52,115 nt of DNA, from positions 1 to 52,115 of the forward strand of contig CABUDZ010000004.1 in assembly GCA_902490445.1 (NCBI GenBank), written 5' to 3'. Shown piece after piece: positions 15,795 to 24,232 of the stretch. Both the position numbers and the translations under genes were made by a program. Origin of the DNA: an uncultured Collinsella sp. Lineage in GTDB: Bacteria > Actinomycetota > Coriobacteriia > Coriobacteriales > Coriobacteriaceae. Within the stretch, counting starts at the first letter, position 1. The number at the start of each line of letters is the position of its first letter. The notes under the pieces are model-generated. The model had not been told where the DNA came from. It saw nothing but the letters and a program-made list of their open reading frames with translations, and searched no databases.

Positions 15795-17096
15795 CTATTC
15801 GTTGGATTCTTCAACCTTGTCGACGGTCCAGGTGGCTCCGAGGCCTCCGGTGGTGTTGCGGCGGATGCGCACGGTGACTTCGTGGCGCTCGCCGGCCTGC
15901 GTGTAGCGCAGGGGGAAGATTGCGCGGTTTCGCGCGGCCTCGATGGTGCCGCGTTCGCGGGCGATCCAGTAGTACTCGCCGACGATGCCGAGCGTGTCGG
16001 CGCCGTAGGGGAGATAGGTCGACAGCTGGTGTAGCAACGGGCCGGGGCAGAAGACCTCGGTTGCGAAATCGACGGGGAAGTCCTCGGGGATGGTCGGTGC
16101 TGTGGGTGCGGGGGCCGGTGCTGCTGCGGGTACCGAAGCCGGTACCGGTGCGGGAATTTGGTCATAGACAGGTGCGGATGCGGACTCGATGACGGGTGCA
16201 GACTCGGGCGCCGGTTCTGGCTTAACTGCGGAATCTGTCGGTTCCACGGAGACGGATGTGTCTTCAGTCTCGGTTTTGGCGTCGGCTTGCGGGGCGTCCT
16301 CTGCCTCGACAGACGGCTTTGCCTCGATCGGTGTGGAGGCCATGGTGGTGATGCCGGCGTTGGCGTTCTCGGGGTCATAGACGACCGTGAGCGAGATGGC
16401 GGGCTGCGGCGTCTCGGGCTCCGGTGCCGATTCGGTAGCGCCTTGATCGGCGGGCTCGTCGGACTGATCGTCCTCGGCCTCGTTGCCAAAGACATCGCTG
16501 TTTTGGAACGCAGGCGTCTCGGGTTGGTCAGCGGCTTCTTCGGTTGTCGACTTGGGCGCTTCGTTGAGCTCCACAGTTGCTTCCTGCTCGGATATGACTT
16601 CGGGATCGGTCGTGGCGGCGATTTCGGTTTCGGCTTCTGCTGTTACCTCAATAGCGACTTCGATCTCTGTCTCGGGCTCGGGTTCCGGAGCGACTTCGGC
16701 CACGGGCTCGGGATGCTTAACGTGCTTGGGACGTACGGCCTTGAGGTCCTTCTCGCCGCGCTTTTTCTTTTTGTAGGACTGCTTGGCGCCCTTGGCTGCC
16801 TTGGGCTTGTCCTCGCCTTTGGCAAGGGCGGTATCCCACGCCTCGCTTGCGATGACGGTGGCATACAGGCGACCGCCCTTAAAGACGGTCAGCTTAATGC
16901 AGTCGTCGAGTTCCTCGAGCAACTCGCGCGTGGACTCGAAGCCCAGGTCATAAGCGGCCATGTCGCCGGCGGCGAGCGCCTCCTCGACCTGCGTCATAAA
17001 CGTTTGCTTGCCGCATCCAATCGCATCGCGTAGCAGGCGATACAGATAGATGTGGTTGCCCAGCGAAAGCGTGGGCCTAACTATTGTCTTGCTCAT
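15795..17096 (-). CDS. Unknown protein: two folded ends joined by an acidic Pro/Glu linker
   Basis: A 433-residue protein of unrecognised family. Residues 1-90 form a helical domain (LGNHIYLYRLLRDAI, YDLGFESTRELLEELDDCIK, then a KGGRLYATV hairpin) that faintly resembles an OST-HTH/LOTUS winged helix. A basic patch KKKKRGEKDLKA follows near residue 110. Residues 125-340 are low complexity, rich in Glu, Pro, Ala and Thr, without obvious fold. The last 90 residues form a second compact domain (FCPGPLLHQLSTYLPYG to RRNTTGGLGATWTV). ATG 17096 has GAGGAG upstream. No signal peptide or membrane helix. The tethered architecture suggests a nucleic-acid-binding or scaffold protein, but no function can be assigned. 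Confidence 0.7.
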   Translation of the reverse strand: MSKTIVRPTLSLGNHIYLYRLLRDAIGCGKQTFMTQVEEALAAGDMAAYDLGFESTRELLEELDDCIKLTVFKGGRLYATVIASEAWDTALAKGEDKPKAAKGAKQSYKKKKRGEKDLKAVRPKHVKHPEPVAEVAPEPEPETEIEVAIEVTAEAETEIAATTDPEVISEQEATVELNEAPKSTTEEAADQPETPAFQNSDVFGNEAEDDQSDEPADQGATESAPEPETPQPAISLTVVYDPENANAGITTMASTPIEAKPSVEAEDAPQADAKTETEDTSVSVEPTDSAVKPEPAPESAPVIESASAPVYDQIPAPVPASVPAAAPAPAPTAPTIPEDFPVDFATEVFCPGPLLHQLSTYLPYGADTLGIVGEYYWIARERGTIEAARNRAIFPLRYTQAGERHEVTVRIRRNTTGGLGATWTVDKVEESNE

Positions 17097-17168
17097 GGCA
17101 AATCTCCTCTTTACACATGTAAAGCATCTTACCATCGCATAGCGTTCGCCATGGCGGCGCCCAAGGCA

Positions 17169-17202
17169 AACGGGCGCGAACCGCTGTCGATTCGCGCCCG
17201 TT
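17169..17202. terminator. Terminator after the Ser/Thr-rich membrane protein gene
   Basis: A perfect 12-bp stem AACGGGCGCGAA/TTCGCGCCCGTT with a 10-base loop. On the minus strand it is followed by a short T stretch, ending transcription of the gene at 17233-18186. Confidence 0.7.
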
Positions 17203-17232
17203 GTACAGGTTGCCTATCTGGGGATGCAGTGC

Positions 17233-18186
17233 CTAGTTGCCCGATGCCGTGCCTTGGCTCGAGCTGTCAGATGTCGTGCCGGACGCGGTTCCGCTCGAGC
17301 TGTTGGTGCTGCTGTTGTCGGTAGATCCCGTACTCGATGTATTGCCATTCGCCTGGTCGCCCGTGCTCGGTTGAGAGCCGTCAGTCGTTTGGCTTGAGTC
17401 AGTCGCGCCGGATTGCGTGCCGCTGTTGTTCGCAGAGGAATCGACGCCCTGCGATTGGTTTTGGGTGTTCGAGGACGAATCGGCAGAGGTCGAACTGTCT
17501 TGCGTATCGTCCGTCTGTGCCTGCTGATCCTGCGACTGGGTGTTGCCATTTGCATCGCTCTCGGTCGTGCGCGACGACAGGATTGGCTCGGGACGCTCGC
17601 CCAGACCCTCACCGGCAGTGGTGATAAGGATGGCGCCGGCGCAGGCGATGACCGCGACGATGGCGATAGCGATCGAGAAGACGATGACCTTCTTTTGCGT
17701 CTGGCTGCGCTCAGCCGCCGCCTTGGCGCGCAGGCTGTTGGGAGCGACGCGCGCCGTGGTCGCGCGTCCCGCAACCTGGCGCATCTCCTGCGTGGTTGCG
17801 GCGCCACCTAGGTGCTCCTCGACATTGGGCTCAACGGGCTCGTAGGCGCCGGTAGGGTAGTCGACAGCGGCATGCGTGCCCTTGATTGCTTCGGCGCTGG
17901 CGGAGATAAAGTGGCGATAGACCTGCGAGGACACAACGGTGATGACCGAGCTCACGGCGGCACCAATCACCGAGCCGGCAATGCCGATCTTTGAAGCAAG
18001 CGCCACGCTCGTGGCGGCAGCTGCGGCGCCGGCGATGATCTGGGGAATGGAAATGTCGTCGAACAGGCCCTTTTTGGGCGCGATGGCCATGGTCTGTCCG
18101 ATGGAATGGTTCTCGTGCACGCCGTTGTTGAGTGATGCCGGCGTCATGACGCGCGTGCGCGGCGCGTCGGTGTACTTGGTTGTCAT
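17233..18186 (-). CDS. Membrane protein with long Ser/Thr/Asn/Gln-rich C-terminal tail
   Basis: A 317-residue protein of unknown function. An N-terminal polar stretch (about 45 residues) leads to a glycine/alanine-rich hydrophobic region (SIPQIIAGAAAAATSVALAS and GIAGSVIGAAVSSVITVV), then a polar loop and a strong membrane helix (VIVFSIAIAIVAVIACAGAI) near residue 185. The final 115 residues are almost only Ser, Thr, Asn, Gln, Gly and Asp, probably an extracytoplasmic disordered stalk. The start at 18186 has GGGAGGA nearby. The tail could be glycosylated or span the cell wall. No LPXTG motif is seen. Confidence 0.7.
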   Translation of the reverse strand: MTTKYTDAPRTRVMTPASLNNGVHENHSIGQTMAIAPKKGLFDDISIPQIIAGAAAAATSVALASKIGIAGSVIGAAVSSVITVVSSQVYRHFISASAEAIKGTHAAVDYPTGAYEPVEPNVEEHLGGAATTQEMRQVAGRATTARVAPNSLRAKAAAERSQTQKKVIVFSIAIAIVAVIACAGAILITTAGEGLGERPEPILSSRTTESDANGNTQSQDQQAQTDDTQDSSTSADSSSNTQNQSQGVDSSANNSGTQSGATDSSQTTDGSQPSTGDQANGNTSSTGSTDNSSTNSSSGTASGTTSDSSSQGTASGN

Positions 18187-18295
18187 ACGGGGTCCTCCCG
18201 GTGTAAATCTGCTTCGTTTCGTGTAGCCATCAGGGTACCCACCAGATGTGAATCGTACGTGACATTTAACAGATACCATCAACTCATCAATAGCT

Positions 18296-18341
18296 CACCA
18301 AGTTGGTGGGATGCGGTTGCACCCGGCGGTTGAACTACAAT
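18296..18341 (+). promoter_or_regulatory. Palindrome and -10 element before nadE
   Basis: The perfect palindrome CACCAAGTTGGTG (18296-18308) lies in the divergent gap between the membrane protein gene and nadE. A TACAAT -10-like element is at 18336-18341, 49 bases before the nadE start; no good -35 is spaced to it. The palindrome may be an operator of nadE, but the binder is unknown. Confidence 0.35.
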
Positions 18342-18389
18342 AGAGCTTGCTAATTGTTGTGAATGGCGTCTACGCACGGGAGCATTCTT

Positions 18390-20369
18390 ATGAATCTTCA
18401 CCTTTCTCAGTCTGATGGTTTTTTGCGTGTGGCGGCGGCGTCGCCGCGGATTCGCGTGGCCGATGTCGAGGGCAATGCCGAGGTTGCGTTGGGGGCTGTT
18501 CGGGAGGCTGCCGAGCGCGGCGTTCGCGCGTTGGTGTTGCCCGAGCTTAATCTGTGCGGCTATACCGCGGCCGATCTGTTCCATAACCGCACACTGCTGC
18601 ATGCCTGCGAGACCGCACTGGCACATATTCTCGATGAAACTCGCGAGCTGCCGATTGTCTTTACCGTCGGTCTTCCCGTTGCGGTTGCCGAGAATATCTA
18701 CAACTGCGCCGCCGTGTGCTGCGCGGGCGAGCTTTTGGGCCTCACGGTCAAGAAGTATTTGCCCAACTATGGCGAGTTCTATGAGCGCCGTTGGTTTGCT
18801 CCGGCGCCTGCGGATCCCGTGTGGGTTGAATTTGCCGGTCAGGGTCCGGTCCCGCTGGGTTCGGGGTTTGTCTACCGTTGCTGTGATGAAGGCGCCGAGG
18901 ACCTGGTGCTGGGCGTTGAGGTCTGTGAGGACCTGTGGGTGCCGGCACCCCCTTCGACCGAGATGGCGCTTGCCGGTGCGACGGTGATTCTCAACCCGTC
19001 GGCCTCGGATGAGATTATCGGTAAGGCAGACTACCGCCGCAGCCTTATCTCCAATCAGAGTGCGCGCCTGTACTGCGCCTATGCCTATGCGGATGCGAGC
19101 GAGGGCGAGTCCACGACCGATATGGTCTTTGCGGGGGAGAACCTCGTCTACGAAAACGGTTCGAAGCTCGCCGCGACGAAGCTCCTCACTTGCGATATGG
19201 CCGTCGCCGACGTCGATCTTGACCGCCTGGTTGCCGAGCGCCGTCGCTCGACGACGTGGACACGCGCGGACGATGCGCTGGAGGTCACGACCGTTGAGTT
19301 TTCGTTTGAGGGCGTGCTGGCCAAAGAGCCTGTTCTGCGCGATGCCTGCGATATCGACCGCGTTTTCCCGCGCGCGCCCTTTGTACCGGCCGACCATGGT
19401 GACCTGGCCGAGCGCTGCGAGACCATCCTCGACCTGCAGACCGCCGGCCTCAAGACCCGCCTGGCCCATACGGGCACCAAGGCTGCAGTCATCGGTCTTT
19501 CGGGCGGCCTTGATTCTACACTGGCACTGCTCGTGACGGTGCGTGCCTTCGATGCACTGGGGCTGCCGCGCACGGGTATCACGGCGGTCTCCATGCCCGG
19601 CTTTGGCACGACGCATCGCACTAAGTCCAACGCCGAGTCGCTCGCGCGCGACCTGGGCGTGAGCTTCCGCGAGGTTTCGATCCACGCGGCTGTGGAGCAG
19701 CACTTCAAGGACATTGAGCACGATCCGACCGTGCAGGACGTGACCTACGAGAACAGCCAGGCCCGCGAGCGTACGCAGATTCTGATGGATCTGGCCAACC
19801 AGGCCGGCGGTTTTGTCATCGGCACGGGCGATTTGTCGGAGCTGGCGCTCGGCTGGGCTACCTATAACGGCGACCACATGAGCATGTACGCCGTCAATGC
19901 GAGCGTGCCCAAGACGCTTGTGCGTCATCTGGTGCGCTATGCGGCTGATGTCTTTGGCGGGCGTATTGCCGAGGTCTTGCTCGACATCCTCGATACGCCG
20001 GTGTCCCCTGAGCTTCTGCCGCCCACGGGCGACGGCGAGATTGCGCAGAAGACTGAGGATTTGGTGGGCCCGTACGAGTTGCACGACTACTTCCTCTACA
20101 ACCTGCTGCGTTTTGGCTTTGAGCCGGGCAAGATCTATCGCATGGCGCTCAAGAGCTTCGAGGACGTCTACGACGCCAAGACCGTCCACACGTGGCTGCG
20201 TACGTTCTATCGTCGCTTCTTTGCCCAGCAGTTTAAGCGCAGCTGCCTGCCCGATGGTCCCAAGGTGGGCTCGGTGACGCTCAGCCCGCGCGGCGATTGG
20301 CGTATGCCGAGTGACGCCAGCTCGCGTCTGTGGCTCGCGCAGATCGACGCGCTCAATCCAGTTGACTAA
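18390..20369 (+). CDS. nadE: Glutamine-dependent NAD+ synthetase
   Basis: A 659-residue two-domain NAD+ synthetase. The N-terminal glutaminase (nitrilase fold) shows the catalytic triad in LVLPELNLCGYTA (Glu), VKKYLPNYGEFYERRWF (Lys) and LGVEVCEDLWVP (Cys). The C-terminal synthetase domain has the ATP P-loop GLSGGLDSTLAL near residue 370 and GTGDLSELALGWATY. It converts deamido-NAD, ATP and glutamine into NAD+. The start is placed at ATG 18390, with GGGAG seven bases upstream, rather than 18363, since the nitrilase domain begins soon after. Confidence 0.93.
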   Translation: MNLHLSQSDGFLRVAAASPRIRVADVEGNAEVALGAVREAAERGVRALVLPELNLCGYTAADLFHNRTLLHACETALAHILDETRELPIVFTVGLPVAVAENIYNCAAVCCAGELLGLTVKKYLPNYGEFYERRWFAPAPADPVWVEFAGQGPVPLGSGFVYRCCDEGAEDLVLGVEVCEDLWVPAPPSTEMALAGATVILNPSASDEIIGKADYRRSLISNQSARLYCAYAYADASEGESTTDMVFAGENLVYENGSKLAATKLLTCDMAVADVDLDRLVAERRRSTTWTRADDALEVTTVEFSFEGVLAKEPVLRDACDIDRVFPRAPFVPADHGDLAERCETILDLQTAGLKTRLAHTGTKAAVIGLSGGLDSTLALLVTVRAFDALGLPRTGITAVSMPGFGTTHRTKSNAESLARDLGVSFREVSIHAAVEQHFKDIEHDPTVQDVTYENSQARERTQILMDLANQAGGFVIGTGDLSELALGWATYNGDHMSMYAVNASVPKTLVRHLVRYAADVFGGRIAEVLLDILDTPVSPELLPPTGDGEIAQKTEDLVGPYELHDYFLYNLLRFGFEPGKIYRMALKSFEDVYDAKTVHTWLRTFYRRFFAQQFKRSCLPDGPKVGSVTLSPRGDWRMPSDASSRLWLAQIDALNPVD

Positions 20370-20437
20370 GGTTGGCTAAATTGAACCAATACGGGGGTTG
20401 CAAGCGTTACACTTTTGCAATCTGATGGCCCGTATCG

Positions 20438-20468
20438 CGCGGCGCTCTTGTCGGAGCGCCGCGTTTTT
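20438..20468 (+). terminator. Terminator between nadE and the aminotransferase
   Basis: Perfect 10-bp stem CGCGGCGCTC/GAGCGCCGCG with six-base loop and T5. It stands only 18 bases before the next start codon, so it could also attenuate the aminotransferase. Confidence 0.8.
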
Positions 20469-20486
20469 ATATCGGAAGGTGGCACC

Positions 20487-21650
20487 ATGCAGGCATCGCA
20501 GCGTCTCGACCGCTTTGGCGCGGAGGTCTTCGCCTCGCTCAACAACAAGCTTCTCGCGCTGAAGGCCCAGGGCAAGACCATTTACAACATGAGCGTGGGC
20601 ACGCCCGACTTTAAGCCGTACGACCACGTGGTCGAGGCGCTCACGCAAGCAGCCCAAGATCCCGAGATGTGGAAGTATGCCCTGCGCGACCTGCCTGAAC
20701 TCAAACAAGCCGTGTGCGATTACTATGAGCGTCGCTTTGGCGTTTCGGGCATTACACCGTCCATGGTGCAGTCGTGCAACGGCACGCAGGAGGGCGTGGG
20801 CCATTTGGGCCTGGCCCTGCTCGATCCGGGTGACACCATCCTGGTTCCCGATCCGTGCTACCCGGTCTTTGAGGCGGGTGCGAAGATTGCCGATGCCAAG
20901 CTCGAGTACTATCCGCTGGTTGCCGAGCATAATTACCTGCCCTATGTGGCAGGTATCGATCCCGAGGTGGCCGATCGTGCCAAGTATATGATCGTATCGC
21001 TGCCCGCCAACCCGGTGGGCTCGGTGGGCACGTCCGAGGTCTACGAGGAGATCATCGCCTTCGCCCGCGAGCACGACCTGCTCATCGTCCATGACAACGC
21101 GTATTCCGATATCGTGTTTGACGGCGAGCCGGGCGGAAGCTTTTTGCAGTATCCCGGCGCGCTCGAGGTGGGCGTGGAGTTCTTCTCGCTCTCCAAGTCG
21201 TTTAACGTCACCGGTGCGCGTATCGGCTTTTTGGTCGGCCGTGAGGACGTGGTCTCTGCCTTTGCCAAGCTGCGCGGCCAGATCGACTTTGGTATGTTCT
21301 TCCCGATCCAGAAGGCTGCTATCGCCTGCCTGAACGGCCCGCGCGATGAGGTCGAGGCGCAGCGTCTGAAGTACCAGGAGCGTCGCGATGCCCTGTGCGA
21401 CGGTCTTGAGGGACTGGGCTGGGAGCGTCCCAACGCGCATGGCTCTATGTTTGTGTGGGCCAAGCTTCCCGGCGGCCGTACCGATTCCATGGCGTTTTGC
21501 GAGGAGCTCATGGAGAAGGCCGGCGTTGTGGTGACGCCGGGTGCGAGCTTTGGGCCTTCGGGCGAGGGGCATGTGCGCATGGCGCTGGTCCTGCCGCCCG
21601 ATCAGATCGCTCTGGCCGTCGAGGCTATTCGCGAGGCGGGTCTGTATTAA
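20487..21650 (+). CDS. Class I/II PLP-dependent aminotransferase
   Basis: A 387-residue fold-type I aminotransferase. MSVGTPDFKPYDHVVEAL, QSCNGTQEGVGHLGLALLDP, VPDPCYPVFEAG, SLPANPVGSVG, VHDNAYSDIVFDG and SLSKSFNVTGARIGF (the PLP lysine is in SLSKSF) are all in the order seen in the LL-DAP aminotransferase/AlaT-like group. ATG 20487 follows GGAAGGTGG. Because the lysine genes of this window use the N-acetyl branch but lack an N-acetyl-DAP aminotransferase next to them, this enzyme is a candidate for that step. Alanine or aromatic aminotransferase activity is equally possible. Confidence 0.8.
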   Translation: MQASQRLDRFGAEVFASLNNKLLALKAQGKTIYNMSVGTPDFKPYDHVVEALTQAAQDPEMWKYALRDLPELKQAVCDYYERRFGVSGITPSMVQSCNGTQEGVGHLGLALLDPGDTILVPDPCYPVFEAGAKIADAKLEYYPLVAEHNYLPYVAGIDPEVADRAKYMIVSLPANPVGSVGTSEVYEEIIAFAREHDLLIVHDNAYSDIVFDGEPGGSFLQYPGALEVGVEFFSLSKSFNVTGARIGFLVGREDVVSAFAKLRGQIDFGMFFPIQKAAIACLNGPRDEVEAQRLKYQERRDALCDGLEGLGWERPNAHGSMFVWAKLPGGRTDSMAFCEELMEKAGVVVTPGASFGPSGEGHVRMALVLPPDQIALAVEAIREAGLY

Positions 21651-21794
21651 AAAGACATTTAGACGCGTCAATAGTTCGAAACCGATTTCGGGCAGTTATC
21701 TTACGAATTCTGCAAACAATTTCGGTAAACGGTCGATTTTTGGCTGCGAATAGGAGCATAATCAAAGTCCCGATTGGCTATATTGGGATTACGG

Positions 21795-21830
21795 CAAGCC
21801 GCTTGGGTCGTTCCCGGGCGGCTTGTTTGT
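21795..21830 (+). terminator. Hairpin in the ldh leader
   Basis: CAAGCCGC (21795-21802) pairs with GCGGCTTG (21818-21825), extended inside by GGG/CCC, and a T-rich stretch follows. It stands 22 bases upstream of the ldh start codon, so it may act as an attenuator or a 5' stabilising structure rather than an end of a gene. Confidence 0.5.
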
Positions 21831-21851
21831 GGAGAGAGATGGGAGAAAGTA

Positions 21852-22802
21852 ATGGTTAACGAGAAGAAGGTCGCTATTGTCGGCTGTGGTTTCGTCGGTT
21901 CGTCTTCGGCGTTCGCGCTGATGCAGAGCGGTCTGTTCTCCGAGATGGTCCTCATCGACGTGGACAAGAACCGCGCCGAGGGTGAGGCCCTGGATATCGC
22001 GCACGGCATGACATTTGCCGAGCCGATGAAGATCTATGCCGGCGATTATTCCGATGTCGCCGACGCCGCTATGATCGTCGTCACCGCTGGCGCTGCCCAG
22101 AAGCCCGGCGAGACCCGCCTGGACTTGGTCAACAAGAACGTCAACATCTTCAAGTCCATTATTCCCGAGATTAAGAAGTCTGGCTTCGACGGCATTCTGC
22201 TCATCGTCTCCAACCCGGTCGATGTTCTGACCTATGCCGCCATCAAGATGTCCGGCCTGCCCGAGGGCCATGTCATCGGCTCCGGCACCGTGCTCGACAC
22301 CGGTCGTCTGCAGCAGATGCTCGGCGCCCACGTCGAGGTCGATCCGCGCGACGTTCAGGCCTATGTCATGGGTGAGCACGGCGACTCCGAGTTCGTCGCT
22401 TGGTCCAGCGCTCAGGTTGCCGGCGTTCCGCTGAACACCTTCTGCGAGCTTCACGGCCATCTGGAGCATGAGGCTGCCGAGAAGCGCATCGCCGAGGACG
22501 TCAAGAACTCCGCCTACACCATCATCGAGAAGAAGCACGCCACCTACTACGGTGTCGCCATGGCCGTTAAGCGCATCTGCACCGCCGTCATGCGCGATGA
22601 GCAGACCGTTCTGCCCGTCTCCTCGCTCATGGTGGGCGAGTACGGCCTGTCCGATCTTGCCATCTCCATGCCGACCGTCGTTGGCCGCGACGGCGTTGTC
22701 TGCCGCGTCCCCGTGCCGCTGAACGATGACGAGCAACATGAGCTCACCGTCTCCGCCAAGGCCCTCAAGGACATCATCGACAGCGTCGACTTCTCCTGCT
22801 AA
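21852..22802 (+). CDS. ldh: L-lactate dehydrogenase
   Basis: A 316-residue NAD-dependent L-lactate dehydrogenase. VAIVGCGFVGSSSAFALM is the Rossmann loop, VVTAGAAQKPGETRLDLVNKN holds the mobile loop with Gln and Arg that select pyruvate over oxaloacetate, SNPVDVLTY follows, and GEHGDSEFVAWS contains the catalytic His. It reduces pyruvate to L-lactate and regenerates NAD+ during fermentation. Codons are highly biased, which suggests abundance. The start at 21852 is supported by GGAGAAAG upstream. Confidence 0.92.
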   Translation: MVNEKKVAIVGCGFVGSSSAFALMQSGLFSEMVLIDVDKNRAEGEALDIAHGMTFAEPMKIYAGDYSDVADAAMIVVTAGAAQKPGETRLDLVNKNVNIFKSIIPEIKKSGFDGILLIVSNPVDVLTYAAIKMSGLPEGHVIGSGTVLDTGRLQQMLGAHVEVDPRDVQAYVMGEHGDSEFVAWSSAQVAGVPLNTFCELHGHLEHEAAEKRIAEDVKNSAYTIIEKKHATYYGVAMAVKRICTAVMRDEQTVLPVSSLMVGEYGLSDLAISMPTVVGRDGVVCRVPVPLNDDEQHELTVSAKALKDIIDSVDFSC

Positions 22803-22835
22803 ATCAAGCTCGCTAGAGCGAAAAGCTACAATGAA

Positions 22836-22869
22836 GGCGTCTGGGTCCATGTGACCCGGGCGCCTTTTT
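22836..22869 (+). terminator. Terminator of ldh
   Basis: Stem GGCGTCTGGGTC/GACCCGGGCGCC with a five-base loop and T5, 34 bases after the ldh stop codon. Confidence 0.9.
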
Positions 22870-22877
22870 GATGCATC

Positions 22878-22935
22878 GGGGACAGGTATGTTTGCATCAA
22901 ATGAGGCGCAATCGGTGCAAAACCGACCTGTCCCC
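22878..22935. repeat. GGGGACAGGT intergenic inverted repeat
   Basis: GGGGACAGGT (22878-22887) and ACCTGTCCCC (22926-22935) form a perfect 10-bp inverted repeat around 38 bases that again contain TGCATC and GGTGCAAAACC segments. The same ACCTGTCCCC core recurs at 24138-24147, and related GGGACAG hairpins occur at 15698 and 39865. It looks like a dispersed intergenic palindrome family. Confidence 0.6.
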
Positions 22936-22960
22936 TTGCACTGTTGTTGATGGGAGCGCC

Positions 22961-24121
22961 ATGTCGGATTCGCCTAATTTTTTGACCTATGCCCAGACGG
23001 CGTTTGACCCGTTTGAGGAACGGCCGTTCTGCGCGGTGGATAGCCTGGTCTTTGCGTGGTTGTCCTATTTGCGTTTGCCGGGTGATATGGCGGAGCTGAC
23101 GAACTGGCAGGGCCTAGACGTACGCGAGCTGCTGCGTGCCGAGTGCTACCGGGACATGATTGACGATTTGTGGGACCCAGAGGGGAGCAGAGCCTTGTTG
23201 GAGGCCGTGACAGCAAGCCCTCGCTACCGTGGCGTGCACGTTTGCGGCTATCGTGCCGTGAGCGATGTGGTAGCGACAGAGCAGTTTGCAGCCATGGCGT
23301 TCCGGTTTCCGGCGGGGTTTAGCTATCTTTCCTTTCGGGGGACCGACAGTACGATTGTGGGCTGGAAAGAGGACTTCAACATGGCGTTCCGGTGTCCCGT
23401 GCCCTCCCAGGAATCCGCGGCGCGTTATGTGGACGAGGCAGCGGATAAGATTGACGGGCCGCTTTTGTGCGGAGGTCATTCCAAGGGTGGAAACCTTGCG
23501 GTGTACGGTGCGGCGATGTGCTCCGATGTCGCCCGTGAGCGAATCGAACGGGCGTATTCCCATGATGGTCCGGGCTTCGTCGAGGAGTTTCTGAACGGCA
23601 ACGCTTTCGCTGATCTATCCAGCCGAATCGACAAGACGCTACCTCGGTCGTCGATTTTTGGCATGATGTTCGAGACGCAGGAGGACTATGCCATCGTTGA
23701 GAGCACCGAGTTCAGCCTGCTGCAGCACAATCCCTTTAGCTGGGTGGTTGATGGTCGCGACTTCGTGTACTGTGAGCGCCTGTCCGCCGGCGCTCGATAC
23801 GTTGATGGCTCCATTCGCGAGATGCTGCTTGCAGTGGGGCCTAGCGAGCGCGAGCGTTTTGTAGATGCGTTGTTCTCCGTGTTTGAGGCTACGGGTGCTG
23901 AGCGGTTTGCGGATATCGCTGGGAATCTGCGCGAGAGCCTGCCCGTGATGCTCCAGACTGCGCAAGGTTTCGACAAGGATACACGACGCTTTGTCTCGCA
24001 GACCATCGTGGCAATCCTTAAGTGCGCACTGCTGCCCAAACGACCCCAGATCGACATGTCCGCCGCCGGTAAGAGTCTGGCAGAACAGCTCGAGGCTTGG
24101 CAGTCCGAGCCCTTGCGCTAG
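22961..24121 (+). CDS. Mbeg1-like (DUF2974) alpha/beta hydrolase
   Basis: A 386-residue predicted serine hydrolase of the Mbeg1-like/DUF2974 family. The N terminus has FAWLSYLRLPGDM typical for the family. SYLSFRGTDSTIVGWKEDF holds the oxyanion region seen in class 3 lipases, and GGHSKGGNLAVYGA near residue 170 is the nucleophile elbow (Ser in GHSKG). No signal peptide, so it acts in the cytoplasm. Substrate is unknown; lipid or peptide esters are likely. It stands alone between two ACCTGTCCCC repeat elements. Confidence 0.8.
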   Translation: MSDSPNFLTYAQTAFDPFEERPFCAVDSLVFAWLSYLRLPGDMAELTNWQGLDVRELLRAECYRDMIDDLWDPEGSRALLEAVTASPRYRGVHVCGYRAVSDVVATEQFAAMAFRFPAGFSYLSFRGTDSTIVGWKEDFNMAFRCPVPSQESAARYVDEAADKIDGPLLCGGHSKGGNLAVYGAAMCSDVARERIERAYSHDGPGFVEEFLNGNAFADLSSRIDKTLPRSSIFGMMFETQEDYAIVESTEFSLLQHNPFSWVVDGRDFVYCERLSAGARYVDGSIREMLLAVGPSERERFVDALFSVFEATGAERFADIAGNLRESLPVMLQTAQGFDKDTRRFVSQTIVAILKCALLPKRPQIDMSAAGKSLAEQLEAWQSEPLR

Positions 24122-24124
24122 CCA

Positions 24125-24157
24125 TTGGTGCAAAGCAACCTGTCCCCGATGCACCAA
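24125..24157. repeat. Second ACCTGTCCCC-containing inverted repeat
   Basis: TTGGTGCA (24125-24132) and TGCACCAA (24150-24157) pair perfectly and enclose ACCTGTCCCC. It flanks the Mbeg1-like gene on the side opposite the similar element at 22878-22935 and may act as its terminator. Confidence 0.55.
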
Positions 24158-24232
24158 TCTTCGATGCGCTCGGGGAGGGCTCGACCGCTATACTGGTTCG
24201 TGCCGAAATCGATCTAGAACGGAATGCCGTAT

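Noticed and set aside
18279..20189. A 636-codon minus-strand open frame.
   Set aside because: It is antisense to nadE, with no ribosome site and no domain.
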